Shown in pieces: positions 22,526-33,687 of a DNA stretch of 64,000 nucleotides. The DNA comes from Fomitopsis serialis. Lineage: Eukaryota > Basidiomycota > Agaricomycetes > Polyporales > Fomitopsidaceae. The stretch lies in assembly GCF_022376445.1 (NCBI RefSeq), contig NW_025955051.1, forward strand, positions 1 through 64,000. The letters run 5' to 3'. Both the position numbers and the translations under genes were made by a program. The notes beneath the pieces were generated by a model, which was given only the letters and a program-made list of their open reading frames with translations, ran no database searches and was not told the origin of the DNA. How positions within the stretch are numbered: the stretch's first letter is position 1; each line of letters starts with the position of its first letter.

Positions 22526-24019
22526 TCAGTACTTGCTGTGTGGAGTCAGCGCATTCGCGTCACGAAGCAGTTGATGCTGAACAGGCAGAAGGGACCCGTA
22601 GAGAACCTCAAGACGCTGTAATAAACGGTATTCAATCGGTTACCCACATGATACCATATCAAGCATGGCACTTACGGGCTGAGCCATACCCCGCTGCCGT
22701 CCAAGCCTAACCACTGAGCCCAGGATGACTTCCAGTTCAATCGGACGTCCAGCTCTTACGTCTGCCAGCGTGCTCGGTACATGCTTCATTGCGCCGCTGG
22801 CATACGCCTTGGCGGTTACCGTCAAAATCGACAATGCTGCTGCATGATCGAGATTGGGTCCGCCACTTGTAGGGGGATAGAGCAAAGAACCGAGGTCGTA
22901 GACCTCAAACAAGAGGTTCAACATCATTGGGATCGTGTAATCGCCAATGAGCGGCGATGCTCGTGGCAGAGACGCGACGACGCCCTCTGGCGAGCCAGGG
23001 GATCCGGAGGTAAGAGGAACATCCTGGGGACTATCTTTGGCGGAAAGACCGGCGGGGGGGATGTGCGTGTCAGGTGAGCCGAAAATTGCATCGCAAGATA
23101 GTCGAGTCAGTGCGGGAACCATGTTGAAGCATAGGTTCCAGGCGTTCTTCATGTACTTCAGACGTCCAATGTCGGCGGTTAGGACGACCTTTGTTCCGCC
23201 AGCTTTGAGGGTTTCTGAAAATTCGGTGGCGACTGGAGACACCACGACGCCAACTTGGCGATCCACTGTGGGAGGGAGATAGTCTCCGATATCAATGTGG
23301 CCCTTGTTACCGGTCAGAAGACGACGCCTGATACTCAGGAGCTAGTACTTACGAAGTTGTTGTACTCGACAGTGACGCTGTCCCGCATATGCATATGCAC
23401 CCAAAGAGCAGTTGAGATAAGCCTCGGGTTTTGCGACGGTACCTTCTGGCTCAAAGTCACGTAAATGTCTTCTTCGACATCGATGCCGTTTTGCATGAAG
23501 ACAAACGCCGGTTGCGGGTGTGCACCGTCATACGTAAGACCTAGCAGCGGTGCAACTACATCTCTGGTCGTGGTGACCTCCGGAATAGCCTTCGTTGCAA
23601 GCACGACAAACGCATATGTGCGGTCAAGTGCTTGGTCCAGCGAGGACATCACTGGAAAACGATGAGGCAAGGTGCCTCACAAAGGAGGCGACTACGACGC
23701 ACAGCGGTGGGGTCTCCAGTTTGCCACGTCTCCAGTGTCGGTGTTTATCATTGTGAAACCCGATTCTGTGACTCGCTCATCAACGACTTGAGCTCATCAA
23801 ACATACAGACGGTCGTTGACTACCTTTTAATGCTTCGTAGTTTCTGCGAGCAATAGCAGTCACCCTCGTTCGGCCACTCTTCTCAAGAATATATGCATCT
23901 GTCCAGTACGCTCGTCAAACAGGATTACTCAGAAGTATATATGGAAACGTACAGAATGCACCGATGGCTCCCATACCAATGACCAGAGTATCCGTTACAG
24001 GCCGTGTCTGCGCATCCAT
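22526..24019 (-). CDS. Ketopantoate reductase-like protein (2-dehydropantoate 2-reductase, ApbA/PanE family)
   Basis: NADPH-dependent reductase family that turns 2-dehydropantoate into pantoate; many fungal members act on other 2-oxo acids. Start MDAQTRPVTDTLVIGMGAIG (24019) shows the Rossmann GxGxxG. It is followed by YAYILEKSGRTRVTAIARRN, ESGFTMINTDTGDVANWRPH, LDRTYAFVVLATKAIPE, FVFMQNGIDVEED (the QNG motif), VGVVVSPVATEFSETLKAGG, GRLKYMKNAWNLCFN (the KxxxN motif with the catalytic lysine), HVPSTLADVRAGRPIELEVI and RLEVLYGSLLPVQHQLL, ending at 22526. All introns have GT-AG ends and keep the frame. Length is about 380 residues, normal for fungal members. The whole gene sits between the two arms of an inverted repeat. 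Confidence 0.88.
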
Positions 24020-24497
24020 AGTGGCTAAAGGATGGAAGAGAGATGTGATTCGAGAGACGCCGGAGGGAGGTTGATGCCTCGGCAGCCAGATCAGCAACAG
24101 TTTAAGAGCAACTGGGTACTCGCGTCGACGTAATTGTAAGCGCCTGTTGCGACAGTCTTGGGTCTACCAGAATATGTGCTGCAAGAACGGGGTCCAGAAA
24201 CCTTCAGTTGACACTTTCACATGGTCTGACGAAGCCTAGCCGCATCCGATCAAGCAAACACTTGACCGCAACAAAGACACGAAGAAATCAGGGTTCGTAA
24301 CACACCTAAGATGCCATCTAAGTTCATCCAAACGCATACCATCAACACGGGTCCACAGCATCGATACATAAACTTATCGCATGCTGAGTGAGCGGCCCAT
24401 TGATGCAACGAAGGCCCATCTGCCAGCAGTGGAATGCATCTCAACGGATTGATGAGCATGGATGATCTTGACAGATACACGGATGCCAATTAGGACT

Positions 24498-25072
24498 TAC
24501 GCCAATGGTCGCACGCCGTGGCGGCTCGCGTCGTTGAGGCCATGGACAGGGCGCAACTTCGAGTTGAAGTCGAAGATACCGAAGCGAAGCACTCACTAGC
24601 TGCAGAACCGCAAGCTTGTTATGATCCCAACCAATGCGGAGGAGGAGGAGGAGGAGCTCAGCGCTTAGTAAGACCGCGCTTAGCAGCGCAAGGTTCGATA
24701 CATATTACGTACATATGAACTGAAATGTATTCTTCTGTCAGGAAAACGGGGTTTTCGAAGTCTGTTCGGCGGTTTCCCAAGCTAGCATTCCTTGATTCGG
24801 ACTCCGAACATCCTAAGGCTTCGGCGGAGATCACCTTTTTGGCATATTCAGAGTCCGAAAATGAAAAAGAAGCAGTCTCCACAAAATCTCCATGATGTTC
24901 GTCGCAGATGGCCTTTTGTACCAATTATAGTAACATTATGATCGAAAACCTTATTCCTTCGGCGTCGGTTGCGTCGAACCTAATCTCTTCAGCAACCCTT
25001 CCTCCTCTTTTCTCCTCCGGCTGTGCATGCGGTGGGAACGTTCGGCGTCCAATATATAATTCGGAAGTGACG
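24498..25072 (-). repeat. Right arm of a 3.4 kb inverted repeat
   Basis: Inverse partner of 21692-22370. It carries its own GGAGGA microsatellite (24639-24657) at a point where the left arm has an unrelated ~20 bp, and lacks the R2 insertion. It ends about 40 bp from the stop codon of the acyl-CoA oxidase gene. Confidence 0.8.
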
Positions 25073-25111
25073 AGCCTGTTATGATCAAGGCTCCAAGACG
25101 TGACAGCTTTA

Positions 25112-27031
25112 CTACAATCTAGCGGGTGAAGGTCCAAAAAAATGGGACAAGGCCTCCTGTTTGAATGAACGCAGATTCGTTAGCGCCTGTACAGGTGGTG
25201 CGGGGCCTTGGTTCGGGGTTTGTGAGCAACTGACTCACTTTCTTGTGGACCAGCGACTCGACCCATGCATCCCATGCGGCATCACTAAGAATCGGCACAG
25301 GGATTACATGCCTAATCTTCAAGCCGTCTGCAAGCTCCTGAACATGTGGTAGCATGGCAGTGACCGCTCTGTGCTCTCCCATTATACGTTCCATCTCTCC
25401 GATGCCTTCGACCTCCGTGTACCATGCAGGATCCATGCGAATGGCGGCGCACTCGAAGAGATCCAACAGAACGCGAGGTACGCCTGCGTCTAAGGCACAT
25501 GAGTATGCATAGCTGCAGCCCAACGCCAGAACGCCACGTTCGCACTGCGGAAGGACGAGGGCGTTGAATAGTGGGTCGCGATGGCCGTCAGGTAAGCCGC
25601 CTAGAAGCTGTGCGCATCGATTGTACACACCCCTCGCGTGTTTCTCTAGGAGGGTGCCTTCGTGCGTACACTGCGGCAATGTGTACTTTCTCTGCAAGAG
25701 CTCCGAGAAGAGGCGAATCGCGATGGTCGTCACGTCGCCCTCCGCTATGACCAATCCACGCATGTCCATCTAAGGTGGGACACCGGTAAGTATGATATAT
25801 CAATCTTGTTAATGGCAGAACGTACCTCAATCCGGCTCACAAAGTTGTGACCAAACGTTCCCTGGGCCCCAAGGCGCTCCGCGACTTCCCGGTACGATTG
25901 AACAGTGAACCGACATACTGTGGTCTTGAATATTGTCGCCATCCCTTGCAGCACGTCACCCTCGACGACCCGCGATTCGAGCGCTTGTGCAACATTGTTC
26001 GACCAGGCGTCGAGCACGTGCGCAACGGCCACAGAGTAGAGAACCGGTAATTGCTGAGTTCGGAATGACATGATGGGAAACTTATCCCCTCTCGTTCCCT
26101 GTACGTGTCTTCGATACGAGTAGTCGACGCCAATGCAGGCTGTCAGCTTGATTCCCGTCACGGCGACCATCGGTATGCAGATTTGGCCCAACGTTATTCT
26201 TCGGATATACTGTTTCAGTAACGCATGATGGTCCGTGACCGACAGATAGTCTGCACCAAGGAATGCACTGGGCGGCAGCTTGACCTGGTCGAAGGAGGTC
26301 AGTGCGTAATCCAATGCACATGTACCGTTCCGAGGAGGTAACAAAACAGCAGATACTCTGGAGTGCATCCGGCCAGGATAAGACGTCGGGAGAAGGAACG
26401 GATGGATTCCACGATCGTCTTTTCCGACCATCAACCTCGCAAAAACAATTGCAACCTTCGGAATGACTGGGTGCGGCATCGTGGGAGGCATGAATCTAGA
26501 GAAATTGGTGAGTTACATCGACGTCACATCAGCTGTGTTTTCATGCTCGGACTCACTTGCAGGCGCTGCTATTCGGAGTATGCAAAATGAAACCATCCTC
26601 GACTTTCTCGGCGACGGTCTCCAGTCCCAAGATATCAAGACCATGGCCGACTTCGGTCAGCAGGAAATTGCCCATGACCTCGCCCTTCAGAGCACGTTCG
26701 ACGAGCGGTTTCAAATCTGGTCGCCTTGGAATGAGCGGGGCGATGGTGCCCAAGAAGAGATTGACATGGCAGGCAAGTATATTGGCGCAGCCGACGTCAA
26801 GCGCCATGATCGGGTGCCTGTGCATGCTGATGAATGCGCTCGTGCAGAGGTCAACATCGTCGAGAGTCAGTTCTGTGGAGGTGTGAGCACGCTTTTGGCT
26901 CTGGTCGATATGCATGAATATTTACTGATCTCTTGAAGAATGACTTGTGCTCTGGTGTACGACAGCAACGTCTGCTCCTCCAGAGTGAGCAGCTCTGTTC
27001 GCAGATCAAACGATGGGTGCCACGAGTCCAT
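25112..27031 (-). CDS. Acyl-CoA oxidase/dehydrogenase-like flavoprotein
   Basis: FAD enzyme that would introduce a trans-2 double bond into an acyl-CoA (peroxisomal beta-oxidation type). Start MDSWHPSFDLRTELLTLEEQ (27031), then the N-terminal helical domain, GNFLLTEVGHGLDILGLETV (the T-E-x-GHG flavin and substrate-contact motif of acyl-CoA oxidases), PKVAIVFARLMVGKDDRGIH, VSAVLLPPRNGTCALDYALT, SFDQVKLPPSAFLG, YRRHVQGTRGDKFPIMSFRT, AQALESRVVEGDVLQGMATI, GVPRVLLDLFECAAIRMDPA and WVESLVHKKEALSHFFG, stopping at 25112. Joins are in frame. It is somewhat shorter than canonical peroxisomal oxidases, and I see no C-terminal SKL-type signal (it ends SPARL). It is transcribed in the same direction as the reductase upstream of it on the map. 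Confidence 0.85.
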
Positions 27032-27039
27032 GGGGCGTT

Positions 27040-28925
27040 AGATGAACTGAAGAGATGCAGTCCGAATCTACTACCCCACCGAGCTCGCTTTAAACTGAGT
27101 TGACATTCGCATGTTAACTTAGTCAGTGTACAACGTCAACGGTGACACGTGTCGGCGCGAAAATTGAGAATCAAGTTGCTCACAGACGAGTCTAACGAAA
27201 TAATTGTTAAGGGCGCGAGTCCCCCATTGTATTCGTTCTTGTGTTCCTGGTAGTATCTCCGCCATGACCTCACCTGTATCTATACTTGTAATCAGTACCG
27301 TGTTTCTCAGTACGTGCGAACAGAGCGTGCTGACCCTGACCGATGTTGCACCATGGCTATCGTCGGGCTATGTCCCTTGTGACACTTTCTCTGGTTAGGA
27401 CATGTTGAAGCTCGTCAGAATTCGTAGGAAGCTTGTAAGGCACCCGTGAGTCGAGGCCTCCTGGTACATTTGGCATCCGCAAGGATCAGAATTCGTAATC
27501 TTCCTCGGTCATGTGCATGTCAGTGAGTACTTGAGTTCCCGGGACCTTCTCACGTTCCGTTTGATCACAACTGTCCATCTGATATGTCGAAGTGACTTCT
27601 CGTTAGATGGTGCTACCAGCGATATCTGTGGCTTATTTCACATACGTCGAGTAGAAGTCGCACCGTTTGTAGCAGCCTCAGTAATAAGGTTCACCCATGA
27701 CCGGTTGACCACCACCTGGTCTACAAATGTGCGTATGTTCGACGACAGCACAGAAAGCGTCAAAAGACATGTGCAGACTGAGAACTCCCCTAGTTCTGAT
27801 CAAACGCCGGCGCATCTCTTTGGGAGTGTGAATCCGCAATTTCCGCACAAAGCGCAAGTCGGACTAGTCACGCACGCCAGTGAACCAATTGATTCGATGC
27901 TTCAAGCTTCAGCGCTCAGCGCTCAGCACTGAGTACTGATCGATGTTTACAGCCGCACATGGGGTACGTCCGGGAGTCCTGCGAGAACAAATGATTTAGA
28001 TGTCGTTCAAGTCATCCGAAGACGGGCGGTGACAAGCCTATGTACCACTGCGGCGTCTATCGTGATCAAGAGTTGCGTTACCGAGACTTATATCTGGAGG
28101 TCCTGTTTTGATCGCGGCACCTCAGTCGGAGGGCTGATAGCCAGTGTATCGTATGAGTCTGGTAGTTGAGAGATACCTCGGTATGCGAGGATGGCAGTAA
28201 GTACCAATACGCGTACATGGCTGCATTAATGGCAGTTCTACCCTCACGGTATTCAGCGGAAGACGCCGAGATTTCAGGCTCCGAACGCCACCACGCGAGT
28301 GGCGCCGGCGCGGGCGCCGGTCGTGTACCTTGCGACTAAGGAATGTCTTCCCGTGCTCGCTGTATTCCAAGGCGCTCATGACGAGTACCGTAACCTACTA
28401 CAGGAGGACGAACAGTTGGAGAGGAGGAGGCAAGACAAAAAATGCATGGGCAAATGTTCGTGGTGTACAACACATAGAGTAGAGTAGTAGCTATGACAAA
28501 TTATGTATGGAGAACATCAGGTGCGCGAGAAGTGAGAGTAGTCAATCATCAAAAGGTGGAGGAATGCATCGAGAGGGAGAAGAGGGAATACGGCAGCCTG
28601 CACCGGAGCATACACTCAAGTTCGTGTCTTGTGTACATCGCCGGATTGATGGAGGATGGCAGCGAAAGTGACATGAAAGACGGACTGAGATGGGCCTCGG
28701 ATACGCATACACTAACGAGCTCACCTTCTATTCCATTGTCAAGCACAATCTACATGCCCTCCGCTCGAACCATGAGTGCAGGTCCATTCGCCGTCACTGT
28801 CAGGATGAAGAGAGAGCTGCTAGGTGAGGTGTCATTGCACTGAAGATACTGAATATCTGTAGAATAGCGAGGCACATGTCAGCACTCGAAAATCGGGTTC
28901 CCAGAGTATTGATTCGGTGTACCAT
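27040..28925. other. Unassigned stretch with possible exons
   Basis: A plus-strand frame at 27513-27932 is open for 139 codons with near-normal composition, and 27264-27400 could be another exon, but no conserved motif lets me name a family. A minus-strand frame at 28122-28379 is likewise unassigned. The end of the first frame overlaps the small palindromic repeat CAGCGCTCAGCGCTCAG at about 27917-27933. Confidence 0.35.
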
Positions 28926-28932
28926 CAACTCT

Positions 28933-29301
28933 TCAAACAGCAGGGACGTGCACATGCACCGTGCCCTCCTCCACAAACGCGCCCTTCACCGCCTTCAGCA
29001 TATCCGCCACCTTCACCCCCCGCTCAATAGTCACCAACAGCCTGTGCTCCTTCACCTGTCCATCCTCCATCTCGTGGTATGGCCCCGATAGGCCTTCAGG
29101 GTACACCCAGAACACGAGGCTCTTGAGCGTGCGGTCCTCCGCGTCCAGCCACCTCTCGACGCCGCGGATGTGCTCCTCGACGCCGCGGAGGTTCGAGCCG
29201 GGCCCGCTGGCAACCGTGGTGAGCGTGCCTGTGGCGAGGATGGCGGCGAGAAGCGGCGTGCATGAGGTCCGACAGTTGAGCGCGCCGTGTCGTAGGGCCA
29301 T
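28933..29301 (-). CDS. Hypothetical protein, 122 codons
   Basis: An intronless frame with high third-position GC, unlike its AT-richer surroundings, and an even amino-acid composition. It begins MALRHGALNCRTSCTPLLAA, with a weakly hydrophobic stretch at residues 14-32 that could be a poor signal or anchor. It continues with VERWLDAEDRTLKSLVFWVY and ends GTVHVHVPAV. The second half reads like a folded alpha/beta segment. I do not recognise the family. It could be a small orphan gene or the last exon of a larger one whose upstream part lies before 29360. Confidence 0.45.
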   Translation of the reverse strand: MALRHGALNCRTSCTPLLAAILATGTLTTVASGPGSNLRGVEEHIRGVERWLDAEDRTLKSLVFWVYPEGLSGPYHEMEDGQVKEHRLLVTIERGVKVADMLKAVKGAFVEEGTVHVHVPAV

Positions 29302-29309
29302 GGTCGTGT

Positions 29310-30650
29310 CTCTTGCTCTACTGGGATAGGGGCCTGCGGCGGTGTTGCAGTGGTTGCGGACATCTGTTCGCGTAGCGTTCAGCGTTCGTTGTGCATGAAA
29401 ATAGTGTATTATGTTGCTAATATTAGGCCATCGCGAGAGTCACACTCATGTAAGGTTACTCACTGCTCACGCAGACCTTATTCCTCTGGTACTAGACCAA
29501 TGGCTCCCGCGATGGTCTACGCGATGGTCTACGTCTTCATAGGGCAGTAAAGAGCTCATGTACACCTTTTTTCGTCGACAGTTCGGTATGGGGAGCCTCA
29601 GCCTGAGGGCGGTAGCATGGCTAAGCGCTGTCTGTCCGGATTTGGAGGTGGAACAAACAAGGCCAAAAAAACCGGAAATTTCCCACGACGAATTCAGACC
29701 CCCGAAGAGACCTTGCTAGTCGCAAGGTAATCCGTTCGCTCCCGAGCGCTTTCTCTGCGCCACCACGAAATGTACCATGCTCCGGTCATGCTCTCGTACT
29801 CACGGACATCCACAAAAGAAGCTCAGATCCACCGGGAGTTCTCTCCTGCCCGGGTCTCTCACTGCGATACAGGACGACAGGTAGGCGAGAATGGAGCATG
29901 GACTACGTCTGTCACGGTAAGCTCAGACCATCTCCGGCATCCGGGCAGTGCGGATGCGGGGTGGGCCTCGTTCGGAGATCGGTCCCCTGCCAGACAGCGG
30001 AATGCAGTGTCAGCATAGGACACGCTGCAGCGCTGCACTGCGGAGGCTGATTCAGAGTTTGATATTCTCCTCAGACTGGACGTATGGTTTGACAGCTGAC
30101 AGCTCCTCCACAAGTCGCTTCTCGATATGGAGGGCGCCACAAGGCTGCCGTAAACGGTGCGACCTGTGGAAAGTCCGGCGACCATGGACAAGTGACCAAG
30201 GTGGATATCGATGCATGCCGACAGTGCCGCCGCCGGCGGTACCGGTGTTCTGTCAGGGAGGCTGCTTCGCAGGAAGGGACCGCTCTGGGCTCTGCCACTG
30301 AGCCCACGAATCTCCCTACCATCTTTGTTCGGACTTGACTTGCATTTCGCTTCCTGTCATTTGTCGTTCGAAATGTGGGTCCACCGCGTGAGTTTCCGCA
30401 CGAAGCCTGTCGCGACTGGCGTCCTTGCCTAGCACGATAAACCGTTTGCAGTCGCGAGCGTCGTTCTCGTAGCTGCTCTTACTCCTGGGGCTCACCTAGG
30501 ACTGCCAGCTAACCGTCAAAACGTAGAAACCCTTCGACGCTCTCGTCAGCAGCATCTACGGCCGGAAACCATTGCCGACTCGTGCATCACCTCGGTGGTC
30601 TACAGCAGTAACGAAGGCTTGTACGTCACGCCACCCAGGTCCCCAGTATT
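29310..30650. other. No recognisable complete gene; cysteine-basic patch near 30212-30250
   Basis: The plus strand encodes ACRQCRRRRYRC near 30212-30250. Its C-x2-C-x6-C spacing and basic residues recall the first half of a Zn2Cys6 fungal transcription-factor finger. The second half of the finger is not found in that frame. Everything else to 30650 is unassigned and includes the promoter of the transporter. Confidence 0.3.
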
Positions 30651-30655
30651 GCAAT

Positions 30656-32567
30656 ATGACTTCTACAACCGACGGCTATGCTCGCGGGCCATGGCGAGCC
30701 TGGCTCACTGGTACGCCTGTCCAAAATGATATGTTACGTGCATCTGCTCACGCATTACAGTCGTTGGAGCGTTCCTTATGCAGTTCAGCGTCGTCGGTTT
30801 TGTGAGTATCCTGCATTATCGCCAGCTTTCGCTTATGGTACCTCCAGATGTCCGCCTTTGGTGTCATGCAAGCGTATTATGTCCAGACCTTCCTCTCGCA
30901 TTCCTCCGTATCCGCCATCAGCTGGATCGGGAGTATTCAGACACTTCTCGATTTGACTCTCGGTGCATTCCTCGGACCATTGTGCGTGCCCGTGTCGAAT
31001 GCTCGCGCGTTGCGCCTTGTTTCTGACGCTATCCAGCCTGGATCGCGGATACCTGAGACATGTCGTGATCGGCGGGTCGACCATATTCGTGATTTGGTGC
31101 GTACATCCATACCCTACAAGTTATGAACCTTGTTGATCCCGCTGCTACTTTCCCAGCCATTTCATGCTCTCACTTGCAAAACCCGAGAAGTATTATCAAG
31201 TTATCTTGTCTCAGGGAATCGGGATGGGCTTAGGAATAGGCTCTATCTTTCTACCCACGTCCGTCCTCATTTCTCAACATTTCAAACGCAGGAAAGCACT
31301 CGCAATGGTGCGCACTTCATTTACTAGAGTGAGTATAGTATAGTGAACGCATTATATCCTAGGGTATTGTACCAGCCGGCGGCTCCCTGGGCGCAGTTGC
31401 CTTCTCCAGTAGGCGTTCATCCATGTTATGACTTCCCACTGAACGAGTTTCGTATTCACAGTCGCCCTGAACTACCTACTCAACGGGTCTCTGGGATTTG
31501 GCTGGTCCATTCGCGTGACTGCATTCATATGTCTCAGTCTGCTGTTGGTCGGCAATCTCCTGCTCTTCGACCCGAAACCCGCCAAGGATGACATGCCCGC
31601 TCAAGATATGCAAGAGAAGCCACCCGACGCCATCGGCGCTGTCAGCGAGGGAGCAGACGAGAAGGAACTCGACGCGCACGCCGAGCACGACGACGCCGCC
31701 CCTCCACCCTTCCTGGACCGCGAGTATGTGTGCATCCTCGTCCAGGGCTTCTTGATGGGCCTCGGGTTCTGGTTCCCCTCGTCCTATGTGCAGCTCTTCG
31801 CGGAACAGAAGGGCGTGGACCAGCAGCTATCGTTCTACACCATCGCAATCCTGAACGTGGCAAACGCGCTCGGCCGCATTGTCCCAAACTGGCTCGGCGA
31901 CCGATGGGGTGCCTTGGAGGTGTACGTCCCATGCCTCCTAATCAACTGTGCGTCACGCTATGCCAGTGTGCTGCACATGTGTTTCTGACAAGCGATGCGA
32001 CGGGTTAGCTGGTCTGCAGTTCGCACTCCTCGGGTGCTCGACGCCATATGGGCTCGTGCTGTTCACGATCTTGTAAGCGCACCTATCTTCTGGACTTCTT
32101 CCGACGTTCATTGCAGGCATCGTAGCTATGGCTTTTTTTCGGGAGCAGGTGACGCGCTCTTGCGGCTTCCATTCGTGCGCCTGCCGTCTGACCATTCGCC
32201 ACAGTGGTGTCGCTGTATCTCCCTGTCGTGGCATCCATCAGCACCGAAGGTGCCAACGTAGGGTGGGTCCGCTCGTCCCATTCACGCTTCCGCGGTCATG
32301 ACCGCCCTCTTTCACAGAAAACGCATGGGCATCGCCTTGTTCCCCGCCGGCATTGCAAGTCTGATCGGCACGCCCATCGGAGGCGCTCTAATCGGACATG
32401 ACTACGTTTGGTGGAAGGGCGTCGTCTTTGCAGCGGTTAGTCGAAGTCTGTCCGAACCTGCTCGCGTTCGTGCGGATGTTGACGCGTTTGCACTACCATA
32501 GGTGACTGGGCTGGCTGGCGCTACTGTCACAGCGTCCATTCTACTGGTTCGGCGGCGCAAGTCATGA
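30656..32567 (+). CDS. MFS transporter, monocarboxylate-porter (MCT) type
   Basis: Twelve exons are read: 30656-30710, 30761-30801, 30848-30981, 31037-31096, 31157-31307, 31363-31408, 31462-31947, 32009-32072, 32117-32148, 32205-32262, 32318-32435 and 32502-32567. They give about 437 residues with no frame break. The N-terminus TTDGYARGPWRAWLTVVGAF corresponds to the family's DGG.(R/G)(A/W)W start. Later segments include FGVMQAYYVQTFL, SISWIGSIQ-like ISWIGSIQTLLDL, QGIGMGLGIGSIFLPTSVLI, RRKALAMGIVPAGGSLGAVA, a central hydrophilic loop (D/E-rich, 31575-31700), YGFFSGAVVSLYLPVVASIS and KRMGIALFPAGIASLIGTPI. The protein ends VRRRKS. The usual fungal role is plasma-membrane uptake or export of monocarboxylates or small acids, which would fit the acid-handling enzymes nearby. 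Confidence 0.9.
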
Positions 32568-32569
32568 TC

Positions 32570-33685
32570 AGCTATCTCCTCGACAGCCTCTCGTCCCCAC
32601 CCAAATATTGCTACTGGCCCATTAAACTTGTTGATAAACTATAGATGTTATGTACCTGATGGACGTCGGTCATCGTTTTTCGAATGTATCCTCAGTAGCT
32701 CAATGAATTATGCAGCAGTAGCACGCTCCTGTGAAGTCATCCGAGCCAAGTGGCAGTGAGCCTGGCCGCAATGACGTGCTCATCACTTACTAAGAATGGC
32801 CGCTAGCCGTGTCTGGCTCCTCTGAACATAGAGTTTTGGGAGTAATCTGGGTCTGGGGTAAGCGGCCAGCTTACATCGAGGATGACAAGCATAGGTCTAC
32901 AGTACTAAGGACGTCTGCTGCCGTGCTACTACTTATACTACTAGTGCAAGGCTTGCTCTTCGACTTCCGAGCTACGACGGTTGTGGTGGCATGATCATGA
33001 TTGATACCGGACTTGCCAGCGGCACAGCCATTTGTAGACTCTGTTTGTCATTGTAGCACCCGAGCGGCTCGAAACACGAAGGTTCATGCACACCGTGAAA
33101 GACGGACTGTCCTGTCAATTTGGATTCTAGGATGGGCAACAAGGGCGCACCTTATGCGGCGGCCAAGCTAAGTTCATGCTGCTGCTGCTGCTGCCTGTTT
33201 TGTTCCAAGTACTGCTTGACGGCACTCTGTTGCAATTAATTACGGTGGTCCGCTCATCAGTCTCATGTACGTCGTACTTAGTACAGAGATGGTTTTCTCT
33301 GGCTTCTTGCGAGATGTGAATTCCTTCTTGGAGGCAGAAGTCATTGGGATACCTGAGCCCATACGCGAAGCGGCTAAGCGAAAGATCGTCCGTGAACGTA
33401 ACGCGCAAATGGGAGCGACATCTAGTCCCCTAGGCAGACGAAAAAGAAGACCTTTTTGAGTGGGGAGGTAGGATGAGGCACTGTATTCGTTTCACCCTTC
33501 TGATAGGGACCCCAAGGACTAGTCGGGAGGAGAAGGAGGAGGGTGGGTCCATTTAGTCATCGGCCGGGGAGGTCGGTTCGCATGTCCCAGTACTTGTTGG
33601 TTGATAGTATACGGAGACATGTTTTAGCAGGGGTATAAAGCATGATTGAGCAATGAGCGACGAGCAGCAACACTCACCCGCCCCG
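32570..33685. other. No recognisable gene; two hydrophobic fragments
   Basis: Plus-strand frames at 32809-32994 (with a hydrophobic stretch) and 33265-33459 are open, and the second ends in a basic tail. They could be decayed ends of a membrane-protein gene of the DUF6533/6534 kind, but no signature is present. Confidence 0.3.
33525..33575 (+). repeat. Short dispersed repeat R, copy R3 (5' part)
   Basis: GGAGGAGAAGGAGGAGGG followed by GGTCCATTTAGTCATCGG, matching the first half of R1. It ends about 110 bp before the start codon of MT2, so it may also lie in the MT2 promoter. Confidence 0.6.
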
Positions 33686-33687
33686 CC

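Noticed and set aside
27264..27932. Fifth receptor-like (DUF6533) gene
   Set aside because: Hydrophobic stretches are present but none of the family signatures (EVRYIW, NRY, LLRD) can be read in any frame.
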